A stretch of 64,000 nucleotides of DNA from Nitrospira sp. (GTDB taxonomy: Bacteria; Nitrospirota; Nitrospiria; Nitrospirales; Nitrospiraceae). The DNA lies in contig SWDM01000014.1 of the NCBI GenBank assembly GCA_005116835.1, positions 62,001-126,000 of the forward strand, in the 5' to 3' direction. The stretch's first letter is position 1. Every line of letters begins with the position of its first letter. Below are positions 36,896 to 46,424 of the stretch, piece by piece. The notes beneath the pieces are model-generated. The model worked only from the letters and a program-made list of their open reading frames with translations. It did no database searches and was not told where the DNA came from. Both the position numbers and the translations under genes were made by a program.

Positions 36896-37147
36896 ATGTA
36901 TAGAATTATCCTTATTCTAGGGCTGCTTGGAGCGCTGTATTTTCTCATTCGGCGTGCCCTCAGGAAGCTTAAAGGCAGAGAGAAGCCTGATGGAATTCTT
37001 CCAGGCGCGAACCAAATGATCCAGGATCCCGTCTGTTTGGTATTTGTTCCCAAGGGGGCGGCAATAACGGAAGATATCGGAGGGCAGACCTATTACTTTT
37101 GCAGCAAAGCCTGTGCGCATAAATTTCAACAGAAGCTGGCAGGCTAA
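36896..37147 (+). CDS. Membrane-anchored YHS-domain protein, 83 aa
   Basis: Begins with one hydrophobic helix (MYRIILILGLLGALYFLI) and a basic stretch, then a YHS domain: MIQDPVCLVFVPKGAA, GQTYYFCSKACAHKFQ. The Cys of DPVC and those of FCSKAC are the expected metal ligands; YHS domains occur in copper- and other metal-handling proteins. No copper transporter is adjacent. The start at 36896 is preferred to the GTG nine codons upstream because the helix then begins near residue 1. Confidence 0.8.
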   Translation: MYRIILILGLLGALYFLIRRALRKLKGREKPDGILPGANQMIQDPVCLVFVPKGAAITEDIGGQTYYFCSKACAHKFQQKLAG

Positions 37148-37455
37148 CAGCCTGAGTAACTAGAGTCGGAGAGTTTTTCTTCTTTGTCGAATTTGAGCGT
37201 GATCTGGCACTGATTGGGGGAGAAGTTGAAGAGAGGCAGGCCTGACTTGCCGCCGGCAATGCGATAGTAAGTCCAAGTCTCGCCGCCAAAAAATCGTGGG
37301 GCCTTTCCGCTCGGCGCTCCCCAGTTCTTTTCAAACCAGACCTTGTCCTTGCCCTGAAGCTCGGCCGGTTTGAGCGACTGATCAAGATAGGGATTGCTGC
37401 CACCGCAGCCAGTCAAGGCCAAGCTGAACAGGAGAACCCACGCTGATCGTTGCAT
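37144..37455 (-). CDS. Small lipoprotein, 103 aa
   Basis: The lipobox LTGC ends a 16-residue signal. The mature part has no recognised family, with a conserved-looking FGGETWTYYRIAG strand and C-terminal cysteines (NQC, YSGC). AAGGAG lies 8 nt before the ATG. Its stop overlaps the convergent YHS gene's end by a few bases, an unusually tight convergent pair. Confidence 0.75.
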   Translation of the reverse strand: MQRSAWVLLFSLALTGCGGSNPYLDQSLKPAELQGKDKVWFEKNWGAPSGKAPRFFGGETWTYYRIAGGKSGLPLFNFSPNQCQITLKFDKEEKLSDSSYSGC

Positions 37456-37641
37456 CGTGCACTCTCCTTGGTCGTATAGATAGAGACGAAGACGAATCTA
37501 ACGAAGGGATTCTATCCGGTGATTTCTGGTCTGTCAAACCGGGATATGCAGGCAAGAGATTGCAGCAGGGTTGAGTTCCTCATAGAATAACCGATAGTGG
37601 ATTGACCACTATGCTTCTTATCCCGATGAAAGGACAAGCCA

Positions 37642-38289
37642 ATGAAATTCTTTCTTGATACTGCCAACGTCAAAGAAATCCAAGAGGCTGCCAGCCTCGG
37701 ACTACTCGATGGGGTCACCACGAATCCGTCGCTCGTTGCCAAAGAGGGGCGTAGTTTTAAAGAAATGCTCATCGAGATTTGCAACATCGTAGACGGCCCG
37801 ATCAGCGCTGAAGTCGTCAGTCTCGAAGCGGATGCCATGGTGAAGGAAGGAAAGGAACTCGCGAAGATCCATAAAAACATTGTGGTAAAGGTGCCCTTGA
37901 TTGCGGAAGGGTTAAAGGCAACCAAGAGACTGGCCGCCGATGGGATTAAGGTGAATGTTACATTGTGCTTTTCTCCCACCCAGGCGCTCCTTGCAGCAAA
38001 AGCCGGCGCCTGGTGCGTCTCGCCCTTCATCGGTCGTCTCGACGACATCAGTTCAAACGGAATGGAACTCATCCGCCAGATCCTGACGATCTACCGCAAT
38101 TACGACTACAAAACTCAAGTGCTGGTGGCGAGTGTGCGCCATCCTCAACATGTCGTCGAAGCTGCGTTGGCAGGCGGGCATATCTGTACGATGCCCTTCA
38201 CCATTTTTCAGCAGATGGTGAAACATCCGCTGACCGATAGCGGACTCAAGAAGTTTCTGGCGGATTGGGAAGCGCAAGCGAAGAAGTAA
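37642..38289 (+). CDS. Transaldolase / fructose-6-phosphate aldolase family protein
   Basis: A 215-aa protein of the short transaldolase (TalC/FSA) type. It begins [16 protein letters not shown], and the Schiff-base lysine is in KNIVVKVPL, followed by [13 protein letters not shown] and the SPFIGRLDD signature. Members are either transaldolases of the pentose phosphate pathway or fructose-6-phosphate aldolases, and the sequence alone does not decide. AAAGGA precedes the ATG. Confidence 0.92.
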   Translation: MKFFLDTANVKEIQEAASLGLLDGVTTNPSLVAKEGRSFKEMLIEICNIVDGPISAEVVSLEADAMVKEGKELAKIHKNIVVKVPLIAEGLKATKRLAADGIKVNVTLCFSPTQALLAAKAGAWCVSPFIGRLDDISSNGMELIRQILTIYRNYDYKTQVLVASVRHPQHVVEAALAGGHICTMPFTIFQQMVKHPLTDSGLKKFLADWEAQAKK

Positions 38290-38339
38290 CGCGAGCCAGC
38301 ACTATTCAAGAACGTTTCTGCTGCAACTGCCGATGTTTG

Positions 38340-38405
38340 GGCGAGAGGTGCGAGGCCAGAGGCTAGGGGAGACCAGAGGGAATGTCTTTCCTCTCGCCTC
38401 GCGCC
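38340..38405. repeat. Inverted word repeat (GCGAGAGG words) at the end of the UDG gene
   Basis: GCGAGAGG at 38341-38348 and CCTCTCGC at 38390-38397 are exact inverses, and GCGAGG/CCTCGC words lie beside them. The stop of the UDG gene (38363) falls inside. Same type of element as those at 46964, 48496, 49784, 60685, 63625 and 63708. Confidence 0.55.
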
Positions 38406-39103
38406 ACTTGCCCCCCGCCCGGCTCGGTCAGTCGTTGTCGAGCCGTTGCAAATATATGGTGAAACATCGGCCTGGTTAATAGTCCGGTGAAGGTATTTTG
38501 TTGGCTTGGATGGTATGAACCGATCAAGGTAATGCCCCACGGAAGGATCTGTATGGTTCCATGGGAAAATTTCGGGAGCGGGGCGGGGAGTTTTAATCCC
38601 TCATCCCTGCAGGCTTTCAAGTAGTGATCGAACGCAATCTTGCCCAGCGCCACCACCACCTGTACCTTTCCTAATAGCCGGATTTCTTCACGCAGATAGG
38701 GGCGGCAGGCAGCGAATTCTTCGGGCGCCGGCTTGTTATCGGGGGGTGCGCAGCGGACGGTGGCGCCGACGTAACAATCCGATAGTTTCAGCCCGTCATC
38801 CCGGTGGTGAGAGCTGGGTTGGTTCGCGAAACCAAATCGATGTAGGGCGTCATAGAGCCAATCGCCGCTGCGATCCCCAGTAAAGACCCGTCCTGTCCGG
38901 TTGCCGCCGTGGGCAGCCGGCGCTAGTCCGAGCACGTAGAGGCGGGCTTGGGGATCCCCGAACCCTGGGACTGGGCGGCCCCAATAGGTCCAGTGCTCGA
39001 ACTGTTTTCGTTTTTCTGCGGCGATCGATTCCCGATAGGTAACAAGCCGCGGACAGGCGACGCAGCCGGTAATGCGATCGTTGAGAAGAGTGAGCGCGCG
39101 CAT
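38363..39103 (-). CDS. Family 5 uracil-DNA glycosylase (UdgB type)
   Basis: Removes uracil and related bases from DNA. The family signature GLAPAAHGGNRTGRVFTGDRSG-like block is seen (residues 59-80), as is the second motif GSYHPSQQN. Four cysteines that can hold a 4Fe-4S cluster include CVACPRL near the N-terminus and two in the middle (RCAPP, ACRPY). The last residues (VARGERKDIPSGLP) are encoded inside an inverted word repeat and look unlike the family, so the C-terminal end may be the repeat's contribution. Length 246 aa. Confidence 0.9.
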   Translation of the reverse strand: MRALTLLNDRITGCVACPRLVTYRESIAAEKRKQFEHWTYWGRPVPGFGDPQARLYVLGLAPAAHGGNRTGRVFTGDRSGDWLYDALHRFGFANQPSSHHRDDGLKLSDCYVGATVRCAPPDNKPAPEEFAACRPYLREEIRLLGKVQVVVALGKIAFDHYLKACRDEGLKLPAPLPKFSHGTIQILPWGITLIGSYHPSQQNTFTGLLTRPMFHHIFATARQRLTEPGGGQVARGERKDIPSGLP

Positions 39104-39221
39104 AATGGGCGCAGTCTAGCACGAAATCTGAAAGTCGATCATGCTTGCCGGGTCCACACCGGCCTGTTAGCATACAAATTGGATTTCTGACCGTTCACCG
39201 CATGTAGGAGGCAGGATTGGT

Positions 39222-40289
39222 ATGACGGCATGGGTTCAACAGGTATTGATGCTCAGTGGGTTGTCGATGGTACTCGTGCTTCCACTTGCGGCAGGAGCGC
39301 AGCCGCTGCCGGAAAGTTCCGAGGCGAAGGAGAGTCTGCTTCGATCTGGTGCCAATGGAGAACAGGAGAGAGGGGCGATTTCTCCCGATACCAATGAGGA
39401 CCCCAACGAGCCGGAGGATCGTCTCGTCATCCTTCCGGAAATCAAGCGTGAAGGGGAGCGATACTTTCTGAGTTCGTTCAAGCTGCCCGATAAGCTGACC
39501 TTTGCGGGACAACCGGTCCCGCTGGACAATTGGCAAGTACGTGAACGTATCGAGTATGAGTTCTATCAATTCTTGGAAGACCAGGGAGAAAGCATCATCC
39601 TTGCCAAGCGAACCGGACGCTGTTTCCCTCCCGCCGAAAAGCAGTTGGCCGAAGCCGGATTACCGGACGACCTCAAGTATATGTTGTTGGTAGAGAGTAA
39701 GTGCGTGGCTGCCGCCTATTCAAAGGCGAAAGCGTCTGGGCCATGGCAGTTTATTCCTTCCACCGGGCGACGCTATCGTCTCAAGAGCGATGCGGTTCGT
39801 GACGATCGCCGCAATTTAGAAATGTCAACGGAGGCGGCGGTCAAGTATTTGCGCTACCTCAAAGACTTCAGGGAAAACGATTGGTTCATGGCTATGGCCT
39901 CGTACAATGCCGGTGAAGAACGGGTTCGTAAGCTGTTGAAGGATCAAAATATTACCGACTATTGGAAGATGCACGGGCCTCGGGAAACGATGCGGTATGT
40001 CCCGAGAATTATCGCCGCCAAAGAAATCTACTCGCAGCCGGAGAAGTACTTGGGGCTGAGCAAGAAAGACCTCTATTTGCCGGTGGAGACTGAAACAGTG
40101 ACAGTCAATGTGAAAGATTCTCAACGGGCCCTCACCTCGATTGCCGAGGAATTTGGAACCTACTTCTTGGAACTCAAAATGCTGAACCCTGAATTCAAGA
40201 AGGATGTGCTCCCACGCGGAACCTATCAGATGAAGGTGCCACGCATGACTTGTCCGAATCGTTGTTTTACTCAGGACAAGACTCCTTAA
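39222..40289 (+). CDS. Lytic murein transglycosylase (Slt/MltD-like)
   Basis: Cuts peptidoglycan glycan strands. A signal peptide (about 1-26, ending in AAGAQ) precedes a variable linker rich in E and P. The SLT catalytic core starts with the glutamate of LVESKCVAAAYSKAKASGPWQFIPSTG and continues with SYNAGEERVRK and YVPRIIAAKEI. The C-terminus lacks an obvious LysM, though the last strand-helix part may be a degenerate one. AGGA lies upstream of the ATG. The gene is followed by a strong terminator. Confidence 0.9.
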   Translation: MTAWVQQVLMLSGLSMVLVLPLAAGAQPLPESSEAKESLLRSGANGEQERGAISPDTNEDPNEPEDRLVILPEIKREGERYFLSSFKLPDKLTFAGQPVPLDNWQVRERIEYEFYQFLEDQGESIILAKRTGRCFPPAEKQLAEAGLPDDLKYMLLVESKCVAAAYSKAKASGPWQFIPSTGRRYRLKSDAVRDDRRNLEMSTEAAVKYLRYLKDFRENDWFMAMASYNAGEERVRKLLKDQNITDYWKMHGPRETMRYVPRIIAAKEIYSQPEKYLGLSKKDLYLPVETETVTVNVKDSQRALTSIAEEFGTYFLELKMLNPEFKKDVLPRGTYQMKVPRMTCPNRCFTQDKTP

Positions 40290-40317
40290 TCAAATAGTGA
40301 AGAAGTCACTCGTCCGA

Positions 40318-40357
40318 CTCGCCCCCAGAAGCTGTGTAGGCAGCCTCTGGGGGCGAG
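40318..40357 (+). terminator. Perfect 12-bp hairpin after lytic transglycosylase
   Basis: CTCGCCCCCAGA (40318-40329) pairs exactly with TCTGGGGGCGAG (40346-40357). The loop is 16 nt, and CCGTTTC follows, with a short T run. It lies 29 nt past the stop. Confidence 0.7.
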
Positions 40358-40472
40358 CCGTTTCGCAGGGATGTTCGCTGTCCTCGTAACCTGTTCGACA
40401 GCGCGAAGGTTATTTGGGCGGGAAGGAGCCGAAGATAGTTTTTCACCTCCCTGCTGGTCTATTGTAAGTGTG

Positions 40473-41801
40473 ATGCAGATTCCTTCCTCCTCTATCCGTC
40501 CTCTTCTGAGGAAACTTATCGTTCGAGGGCTGGCTGCGGTGGACGCTAGCATGGCGGTCGATCGCGCGATCTCCAAAAATGGGGAAAAGTTGGTCATTGG
40601 CCGGCGCCGGTACGACCTGCGTTGCTATGAACGTGTGGTTGTGCTCGGGGCTGGGAAGGCCGCGGCTTCGATGGCTCAGGCGGTAGAACAGCGGCTGGGC
40701 TCTCGACTGCAGGGCGGCTTCGTTGTGGTCAAACATGGCCATGTTGTGTCAACGAAACGCATCGTTGTGGCGGAGGCAGGTCATCCGGTCCCAGATCGCT
40801 TCGGCCAGAAGGCAGCAGCCAGACTCTGTGCTATGGCGGCAGAACTCGGCCGTCGCGATCTTTTAATCCTGCTCCTGTCAGGCGGCGCCTCCAGTTTACT
40901 GCCTGCTCCTGTCGCAGGAATTACGCTAGCAGACAAGCAGAGGACTACGCAGGAATTGTTGCGATGCGGAGCAAGCATCCGTGATATCAACACTGTTCGG
41001 AAACATCTTTCACGTATCAAAGGCGGACGCCTTGCCGAGCTGACGGAAGCTACAGTTGTGACATTGGTTCTGTCGGATGTGCTGGGTGACGACCTCAGCG
41101 CCATCGCTTCGGGGCCGACAACCCCGGATCCTACGACGTACCACGAGGCTGTCGCGATTTTGAAACGCTATCGTATCTGGCCGGCTATCCCTCAGCGGGT
41201 AAGGCAGCATCTTGACCATGGATGCCAAGGACTTCTGTCTGAAACTCCGAAGCCCGGCTCCTCGCGATTTCGTCGAATCCACCATCATATTGTCGGTAAC
41301 AACGCAGCAGCAGTTAAGGCCGTAGCCTGTGCGGCGAGAGAGGCAGGGCTGCGAATCCTTGTGCGTCCAGCCATAACCGGAGAGGCACGTGACGAGGGGC
41401 GACGGTTTGGCGCTCTGGCTAGGGAGATTGTGCGAGAGGGTAAACTGCTGCAGGGGCCTTGTTGCGTGGTGGCCGGTGGAGAAACCACCGTGACCGTCTC
41501 CGGCAAGGGCATAGGTGGGAGGGCGCAGGAGTTCGCGGCAGCCGCCGCTCTGGAAATCGCCGGCCTAGCCCAGGTATGGGTAGCGGCAATCGGCACTGAT
41601 GGCACAGACGGTCCGACTGACGCGGCCGGCGCTGTTGTAGATGGGAACACCGCGGCGCGCGCGCAGCGTCTCTCGGTGGACCTCGATGGCGCCTTGAAGC
41701 GCCACAACATCTATCCGGCATTAAAGAAGCTCGATCAGCTCATCATGACTGGTCCCACCGGCACGAATGTGAACGACCTTTACCTCATCTTGGTGCGGTA
41801 G
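40473..41801 (+). CDS. Glycerate 2-kinase (MOFRL family)
   Basis: Phosphorylates glycerate. The 442-aa protein has the DUF4147 N-domain (RRYDLRCYERVVVLGAGKAAASMAQ region), LLILLLSGGASSLLPAP, and a C-terminal MOFRL domain with GGETTVTVSGKGIGGRAQEF and GTDGTDGPTDAAGA. The start is uncertain; the ATG at 40473 gives the usual domain beginning. It is followed after 15 nt by the dikinase gene, so the two are probably one operon. Confidence 0.9.
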   Translation: MQIPSSSIRPLLRKLIVRGLAAVDASMAVDRAISKNGEKLVIGRRRYDLRCYERVVVLGAGKAAASMAQAVEQRLGSRLQGGFVVVKHGHVVSTKRIVVAEAGHPVPDRFGQKAAARLCAMAAELGRRDLLILLLSGGASSLLPAPVAGITLADKQRTTQELLRCGASIRDINTVRKHLSRIKGGRLAELTEATVVTLVLSDVLGDDLSAIASGPTTPDPTTYHEAVAILKRYRIWPAIPQRVRQHLDHGCQGLLSETPKPGSSRFRRIHHHIVGNNAAAVKAVACAAREAGLRILVRPAITGEARDEGRRFGALAREIVREGKLLQGPCCVVAGGETTVTVSGKGIGGRAQEFAAAAALEIAGLAQVWVAAIGTDGTDGPTDAAGAVVDGNTAARAQRLSVDLDGALKRHNIYPALKKLDQLIMTGPTGTNVNDLYLILVR

Positions 41802-41816
41802 GTACTATCCACTTCC

Positions 41817-44471
41817 ATGGATCGCCCCCTCATCCTCCCATTGGCCTCCTGTACCGAACCTTCCCTTGTCGGGGGGAAAGCCTTCGGTTTAGCTCGTTTG
41901 ATCGCTGGAGGATTTTCTGTTCCTCCAGGACTATGCCTGACGACGGAGGCCTATGATTGCGCGCTTCGCGCACAGGGCTTTTCTTCAGCGGAACAGTGGC
42001 ATGCAGCGCTGCGTTCCTCCGGGGCCGAACGCCAACGGATACTCTTCCACTGCCACACCATCCTTCAAAATTACGATATCCGAGGGTTGACGGCTCAGTT
42101 CATTGAGCAGGTTCGCTTGCTGGGTTTGCCGTTGTCCGGACCTTGGGCAGTGAGGTCGTCAGCAACGAATGAAGATGGAGCTCGCGCGAGCTTTGCCGGA
42201 GTCTACCGCACGCGCCTCGGCATCCCTATAGAAGATGTGGGCTTGGCAGTGAAAGATCTTTGGATGTCGATCTGGGATGAACGGGTCTTAAACTATCATG
42301 CGACGTCCGAATTAACGGGAGCGCCTCCTGCCATGGCCATCGTGCTCCAACCGCTTCTGGAGGCGAGTGCTGCCGGTGTGGCCTATTCAGTCCATCCTCT
42401 CACAGGCAGAGCAACCCAGGTGGTGGTCAATGCGGTCTCGGGACTTGCTGCAACTCTCGTCGATGGCCGTATAACGCCGGACCAGTATGTGGTCGAGATA
42501 GCCGAGGACAATCAGCCCATTCGAATCGGCGAACGAACCATCGCAGGGCAGATTCAGGCATTACGGATGACCGATCAAGGGCTTCAGCAGATGACACTTC
42601 CGGACGAGGCCCTGGGCCTTGCCACATTGTCAGACGAACAACTACTGACCTTGGCTCGGGTGGTTAAACAGGTCGAACAGACATTAGGCCATCCAGTGGA
42701 TCTTGAATGGCTTTTCGATGAGCGTGGCCTATGGCTGCTTCAAGCTCGGCCAATTTCAGGTCTTGGTGCACCCAGGCCACTGACCAATGACGATTGTGAA
42801 TGGTCTCGCGCCAACTTCAAAGAAACCATGCCGGAACTCCCGAGCCCCCTCGGCCTGTCATTTCTCGAACAGTTTATGGAACGCTATATTCTCGCGCCCT
42901 ATCGGCGCATGGGCTGCGTGATTCCTGAAGGAGTTTCGTCGGTTCGGACGTTCCAGGGGCGCCCCTACATCAATATGACGCTATTTTATTCCCTCATCGT
43001 ACAGCTCCGGGGAGATCCTTCCTTACTGGCGGAGCAGATGGGAGGAGAAAGCATTACAAGAGTGCCGGAGGTCCGCCTGCTCAGGTGGCCGACGGTCATT
43101 CGTGCGGGCCTGGTGATGTTGATGGAGATGAGAAGGGCCGTTCGTTGTGGACCTGCCTGGTTCGCGGAGATGAAGGCGATGGCGGCAGAGCAATGTCCCG
43201 ATCGAATTCGAATCCTCTCAAGCGAAGATATCGCCCCGCGCCTCGATGCCTTGGCGCAATGGCTCGATAAACGTGAACTGACGTTCGGCATCGCCGGAGG
43301 AGTTGCTCATTGTTTGCAAATGTTAGGCAGTTTGCTGCCCCGTTGGCTGGGTAAAGACTGGAGAGCTTTGCTGAACGGGGCGCTGCAGGGTCAGGCTGCG
43401 GTGATCAGCGCGCAACAGATAGTCCGATTGGCGGAAATCGTGGGCATGGTCCGGCGCGACCATTCGGTGACCGCGCTGTTCACAACAGAGCCGTGGGATC
43501 CGATGGAGGTTCGTCGCAAGCTCGATGGAAGCGACGTTCTCCGTGCCTTTAACAGCTACCTCGATGACTATGGCCACCGTGGGATCGGTGAGTCGGACCC
43601 CATGTCGTCTCGGTTTGCAGACCGCCCGGACCTGTTGCTGGCAGTATTGCGAACGCAGGTTTTGGCTCCTAACAGCACTACTCCAGCAGACATTCTTCAA
43701 CGCCAAACAATGGTACGGGAACGGGCGCTCGCAGAAATTCGGGCCAGGTTCGGATGGCGATTCCATCGGTGGATTGTCTTTTCATGGTGGTATCGAAGGC
43801 TCTGTCGGTTCTTCGCTCTGAGGGAAGCGAACCGACATCATCTGATGTATTACTCGGCAGCGACAAGGAGCCTCCTGCTTCGCCTGGGTGAATGGCTGGT
43901 TGAACAGGGAAAACTTTCATCGCAAGAGGATATTTTCTATCTCACCATCGAAGCGCGCACCGACTTGCTAACAGGAGGATCCAGCGATTGGAAACGCATG
44001 ATTCAGGCTCGCCGCGCTGAGCGAGATCGTCATGCCCCGATCAGCGTTCCGGACACGATTCAGGACTGGCAATCTGTGGTCCGGGGAACGAACGCATCAC
44101 CTATTGCGGACTCCGAGGGCGTTTTTCATGGTATTCCCATCAGTGCGGGTAAAGTTGTGGGGCCGGTTCGCTTCGTCAAATCGATGGAAGATTGGGTCAG
44201 AGTCTGCCGTGGCGACATCCTTGTGGTTGCGGTTATCGACCCAGGCATGGCGCCGTTGTTTGGAGTTGCATCGGGGCTGATCGCCGAGATGGGGGGGACT
44301 TTGTCGCACGGGGCCATCATCGCTCGCGAGTATGGATTGCCGGCCATTGCGAACGTGACTGGCATCATGGCCAGACTCAACGAAGGCGACCGAGTCAGCC
44401 TCGATGCGGAGAGAGGGGAGATTATTGCCCTAGACGAACCGGGGGCGAGCCTTTCATGCGGCCAATCATGA
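41817..44471 (+). CDS. PEP-synthase-like / rifampin-phosphotransferase-like dikinase
   Basis: An 884-aa protein with an N-terminal PPDK-type ATP-binding domain (GGKAFGLARL, AVRSSATNEDGARASFAG, WLLQARPI), a long middle domain, and a C-terminal swivelling phosphohistidine domain whose His831 lies in GGTLSHGAIIAREYGLPA. It lacks the large C-terminal PEP/pyruvate-binding barrel of true PEP synthase. This order matches rifampin phosphotransferase, which transfers phosphate from ATP to a small molecule through the histidine. Its substrate here is unknown. Neighbouring glycerate kinase suggests a link to C3 metabolism, as an inference. Confidence 0.85.
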   Translation: MDRPLILPLASCTEPSLVGGKAFGLARLIAGGFSVPPGLCLTTEAYDCALRAQGFSSAEQWHAALRSSGAERQRILFHCHTILQNYDIRGLTAQFIEQVRLLGLPLSGPWAVRSSATNEDGARASFAGVYRTRLGIPIEDVGLAVKDLWMSIWDERVLNYHATSELTGAPPAMAIVLQPLLEASAAGVAYSVHPLTGRATQVVVNAVSGLAATLVDGRITPDQYVVEIAEDNQPIRIGERTIAGQIQALRMTDQGLQQMTLPDEALGLATLSDEQLLTLARVVKQVEQTLGHPVDLEWLFDERGLWLLQARPISGLGAPRPLTNDDCEWSRANFKETMPELPSPLGLSFLEQFMERYILAPYRRMGCVIPEGVSSVRTFQGRPYINMTLFYSLIVQLRGDPSLLAEQMGGESITRVPEVRLLRWPTVIRAGLVMLMEMRRAVRCGPAWFAEMKAMAAEQCPDRIRILSSEDIAPRLDALAQWLDKRELTFGIAGGVAHCLQMLGSLLPRWLGKDWRALLNGALQGQAAVISAQQIVRLAEIVGMVRRDHSVTALFTTEPWDPMEVRRKLDGSDVLRAFNSYLDDYGHRGIGESDPMSSRFADRPDLLLAVLRTQVLAPNSTTPADILQRQTMVRERALAEIRARFGWRFHRWIVFSWWYRRLCRFFALREANRHHLMYYSAATRSLLLRLGEWLVEQGKLSSQEDIFYLTIEARTDLLTGGSSDWKRMIQARRAERDRHAPISVPDTIQDWQSVVRGTNASPIADSEGVFHGIPISAGKVVGPVRFVKSMEDWVRVCRGDILVVAVIDPGMAPLFGVASGLIAEMGGTLSHGAIIAREYGLPAIANVTGIMARLNEGDRVSLDAERGEIIALDEPGASLSCGQS

Positions 44472-44620
44472 TGTATTCTTGTAGAAGTAAAAGTCTCAGC
44501 CACGAAGCAGCCTTGATCTTTCTCCGGAGTTTTCGTACTCTGATGAATCTTTCTTCCCCTATCGCAACGCCCTACAACTCTGCGGAAACGTATTCGGCGG
44601 CATGACGTGGACGGTCACCC

Positions 44621-46012
44621 ATGATTGATGGTATTGCATTTGGTCTGGGACTCCTAGTCGGAGGCCTTCTCGGCTCGCTGATCGTCGGGGTGTGGGTTGC
44701 CTCCCGGGTACGAGCAAACGGGCAGGCAGAATTACAGGCTATCGGTGAACGGGCGCAGCGGGCAGAATCGCTGGCAGACGAATTGCGCCGGCAGGTTCTG
44801 CAACATTGCAGCGACCTCGACCGGACCAGGCAGGATCTTTCGGAGGCTTCCCAGGCCCGCGCGGTGGCGGAGACCAAGGCGGCCCAGGCAGCCCTCCATC
44901 TCAACGAACAGAAGACTCTCCTGGGCCAGGCCAGACAGGAATTGGCCGAGACCTTCCAGGCGCTCTCCGGCGAAGCCCTCAAACAGAACAACGAAGCCTT
45001 TCTCAGTCTCGCGCGCAGCTCGTTCGAAACGCTTCAATCAGAGGCCAAGGGCGATCTCGCTCAGCGGCAACAGGCGATCGACAGTCTGGTCAAGCCCCTC
45101 CACGACTCACTGCAACGATACGACGATCAGCTCCGTCAGTTGGAGCAATCGAGGCAAGCGGCTTATGGAGGGCTTGATCAGCATCTCAAGCTCCTGGCCG
45201 AATCGCAGCAGCGGCTGCAGTCTGAAACCGGTAACCTCGTGAAGGCATTGCGCGCCCCCGCCATCCGCGGTCAATGGGGAGAGATCACGCTCAAGCGCGT
45301 GGCAGAGTTGGCCGGCATGGTGGCGCATTGCGACTTCTATGAACAGGAGTCCATCACAGTCGATGGCGGAAGGCTCCGCCCCGATATGGTGGTTCAATTG
45401 CCTGGTGGGAGGCAGATCATTGTGGATGCCAAGACTGTATTGGCAGGCTACCTCGACGCGCATGAAGCGGGGACCGAGGAGCAGCGTCTTGAAGGGATGC
45501 GCCGCCATGCAGCCCAAGTGCGGTCACGCATGGATGAATTGAGTCTGAAAGCCTACTGGAATCAATTCGCGCAGGCACCGGAGTTTGTCGTGCTGTTCTT
45601 GCCGGGCGAACAGTTTCTCGGCGCAGCGCTGGAGCACGATCCGCGGCTCATCGAGGATGGTTTTCTTCGAAGTGTCGTCCTGGCCACTCCGACGACACTC
45701 ATGGCGCTCTTACGGGCCGTGGCTTATGGGTGGCGGCAGGAGCGATTGACTGAGCATGCGGAGGAGGCGGGCCGGTTAGGGAAAGACCTCTACGAACGGA
45801 TGGCTGTGCTGACAGAGCATTTGAATGATGTCGGGCAGGCGCTCGGAAAGAGTGTCCTGTCGTATAATAAGGCGGTCGGGTCGCTCGAAACGAGAATCTT
45901 GCCGGCGGCCCGTCGCTTTAAAGAGCTTGGGATCTCGTCCGAAAAAGAGATTCCTATGTTGGATCCCGTGGAACTCGTTTCTCGCAAGGCATTGCCCTAT
46001 GAGAGCGAATAA
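44621..46012 (+). CDS. rmuC: DNA recombination protein RmuC homologue
   Basis: RmuC proteins limit inversion between short inverted repeats and have a nuclease-like core. An N-terminal membrane helix (GLLVGGLLGSLIVGVWVA) leads into a long coiled coil rich in Q, A and E, then the conserved core: RGQWGEITLKRVAELAGM, the DMVVQLPGG and IVVDAK-like (IIVDAKTVL) strands, and PLEQFLGA-like (LPGEQFLGAALEHDP). Length 463 aa. It is interesting beside a window rich in short inverted repeats, though no functional link is shown. Confidence 0.92.
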   Translation: MIDGIAFGLGLLVGGLLGSLIVGVWVASRVRANGQAELQAIGERAQRAESLADELRRQVLQHCSDLDRTRQDLSEASQARAVAETKAAQAALHLNEQKTLLGQARQELAETFQALSGEALKQNNEAFLSLARSSFETLQSEAKGDLAQRQQAIDSLVKPLHDSLQRYDDQLRQLEQSRQAAYGGLDQHLKLLAESQQRLQSETGNLVKALRAPAIRGQWGEITLKRVAELAGMVAHCDFYEQESITVDGGRLRPDMVVQLPGGRQIIVDAKTVLAGYLDAHEAGTEEQRLEGMRRHAAQVRSRMDELSLKAYWNQFAQAPEFVVLFLPGEQFLGAALEHDPRLIEDGFLRSVVLATPTTLMALLRAVAYGWRQERLTEHAEEAGRLGKDLYERMAVLTEHLNDVGQALGKSVLSYNKAVGSLETRILPAARRFKELGISSEKEIPMLDPVELVSRKALPYESE

Positions 46013-46022
46013 GGAGAAGTGA

Positions 46023-46424
46023 ATGGCCGATGAGCAGGCGATGGTAGAGGATTTCCACCGGACTTTTGATATCGTCCTGAATCGGATCCCGACGGTCGTC
46101 GATGGGCGGACACGCGAGCTCCGCGTTAAACTCATTCAGGAAGAGTTCGATGAGTTGAAAGAGGCCCTCGCAGCGGAAGATCTTTCGTCCATTGCCAAGG
46201 AGATGGCCGATCTCTTGTACGTCGTGTACGGGACGGCTGTGTCCTACGGCATCGAGATGGATCCAGTCTTTCGAGAAGTACATCGGTCTAACATGAGCAA
46301 GGTCGGCGGCTATAAACGGGAAGATGGGAAATGGGTGAAGCCAGCCACCTACTCCCCGGCCCGTATCGAGCCGATTCTTTCGGAGCAGGGGCAGATCCAA
46401 AGCGAGGTCCGGTCAGGTTCATGA
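46023..46424 (+). CDS. MazG-like NTP pyrophosphohydrolase, 133 aa
   Basis: An all-alpha NTP-pyrophosphohydrolase. The metal-binding pattern EE-x-x-E ... E-x-x-D is visible in QEEFDELKEA and KEMADLLYVV. The HRSNMSKVGGYKREDGKWVKP end resembles phosphoribosyl-ATP pyrophosphohydrolase-like MazG proteins of unknown substrate. AAGGAG lies 7 nt before the ATG, just past rmuC. Its stop overlaps the start of the PilZ gene by ATGA. Confidence 0.85.
   Translation: MADEQAMVEDFHRTFDIVLNRIPTVVDGRTRELRVKLIQEEFDELKEALAAEDLSSIAKEMADLLYVVYGTAVSYGIEMDPVFREVHRSNMSKVGGYKREDGKWVKPATYSPARIEPILSEQGQIQSEVRSGS

Noticed and set aside
41817-44471. True PEP synthase (ppsA)
   Set aside because: The C-terminal PEP/pyruvate barrel is missing and the phosphohistidine domain is at the very end.
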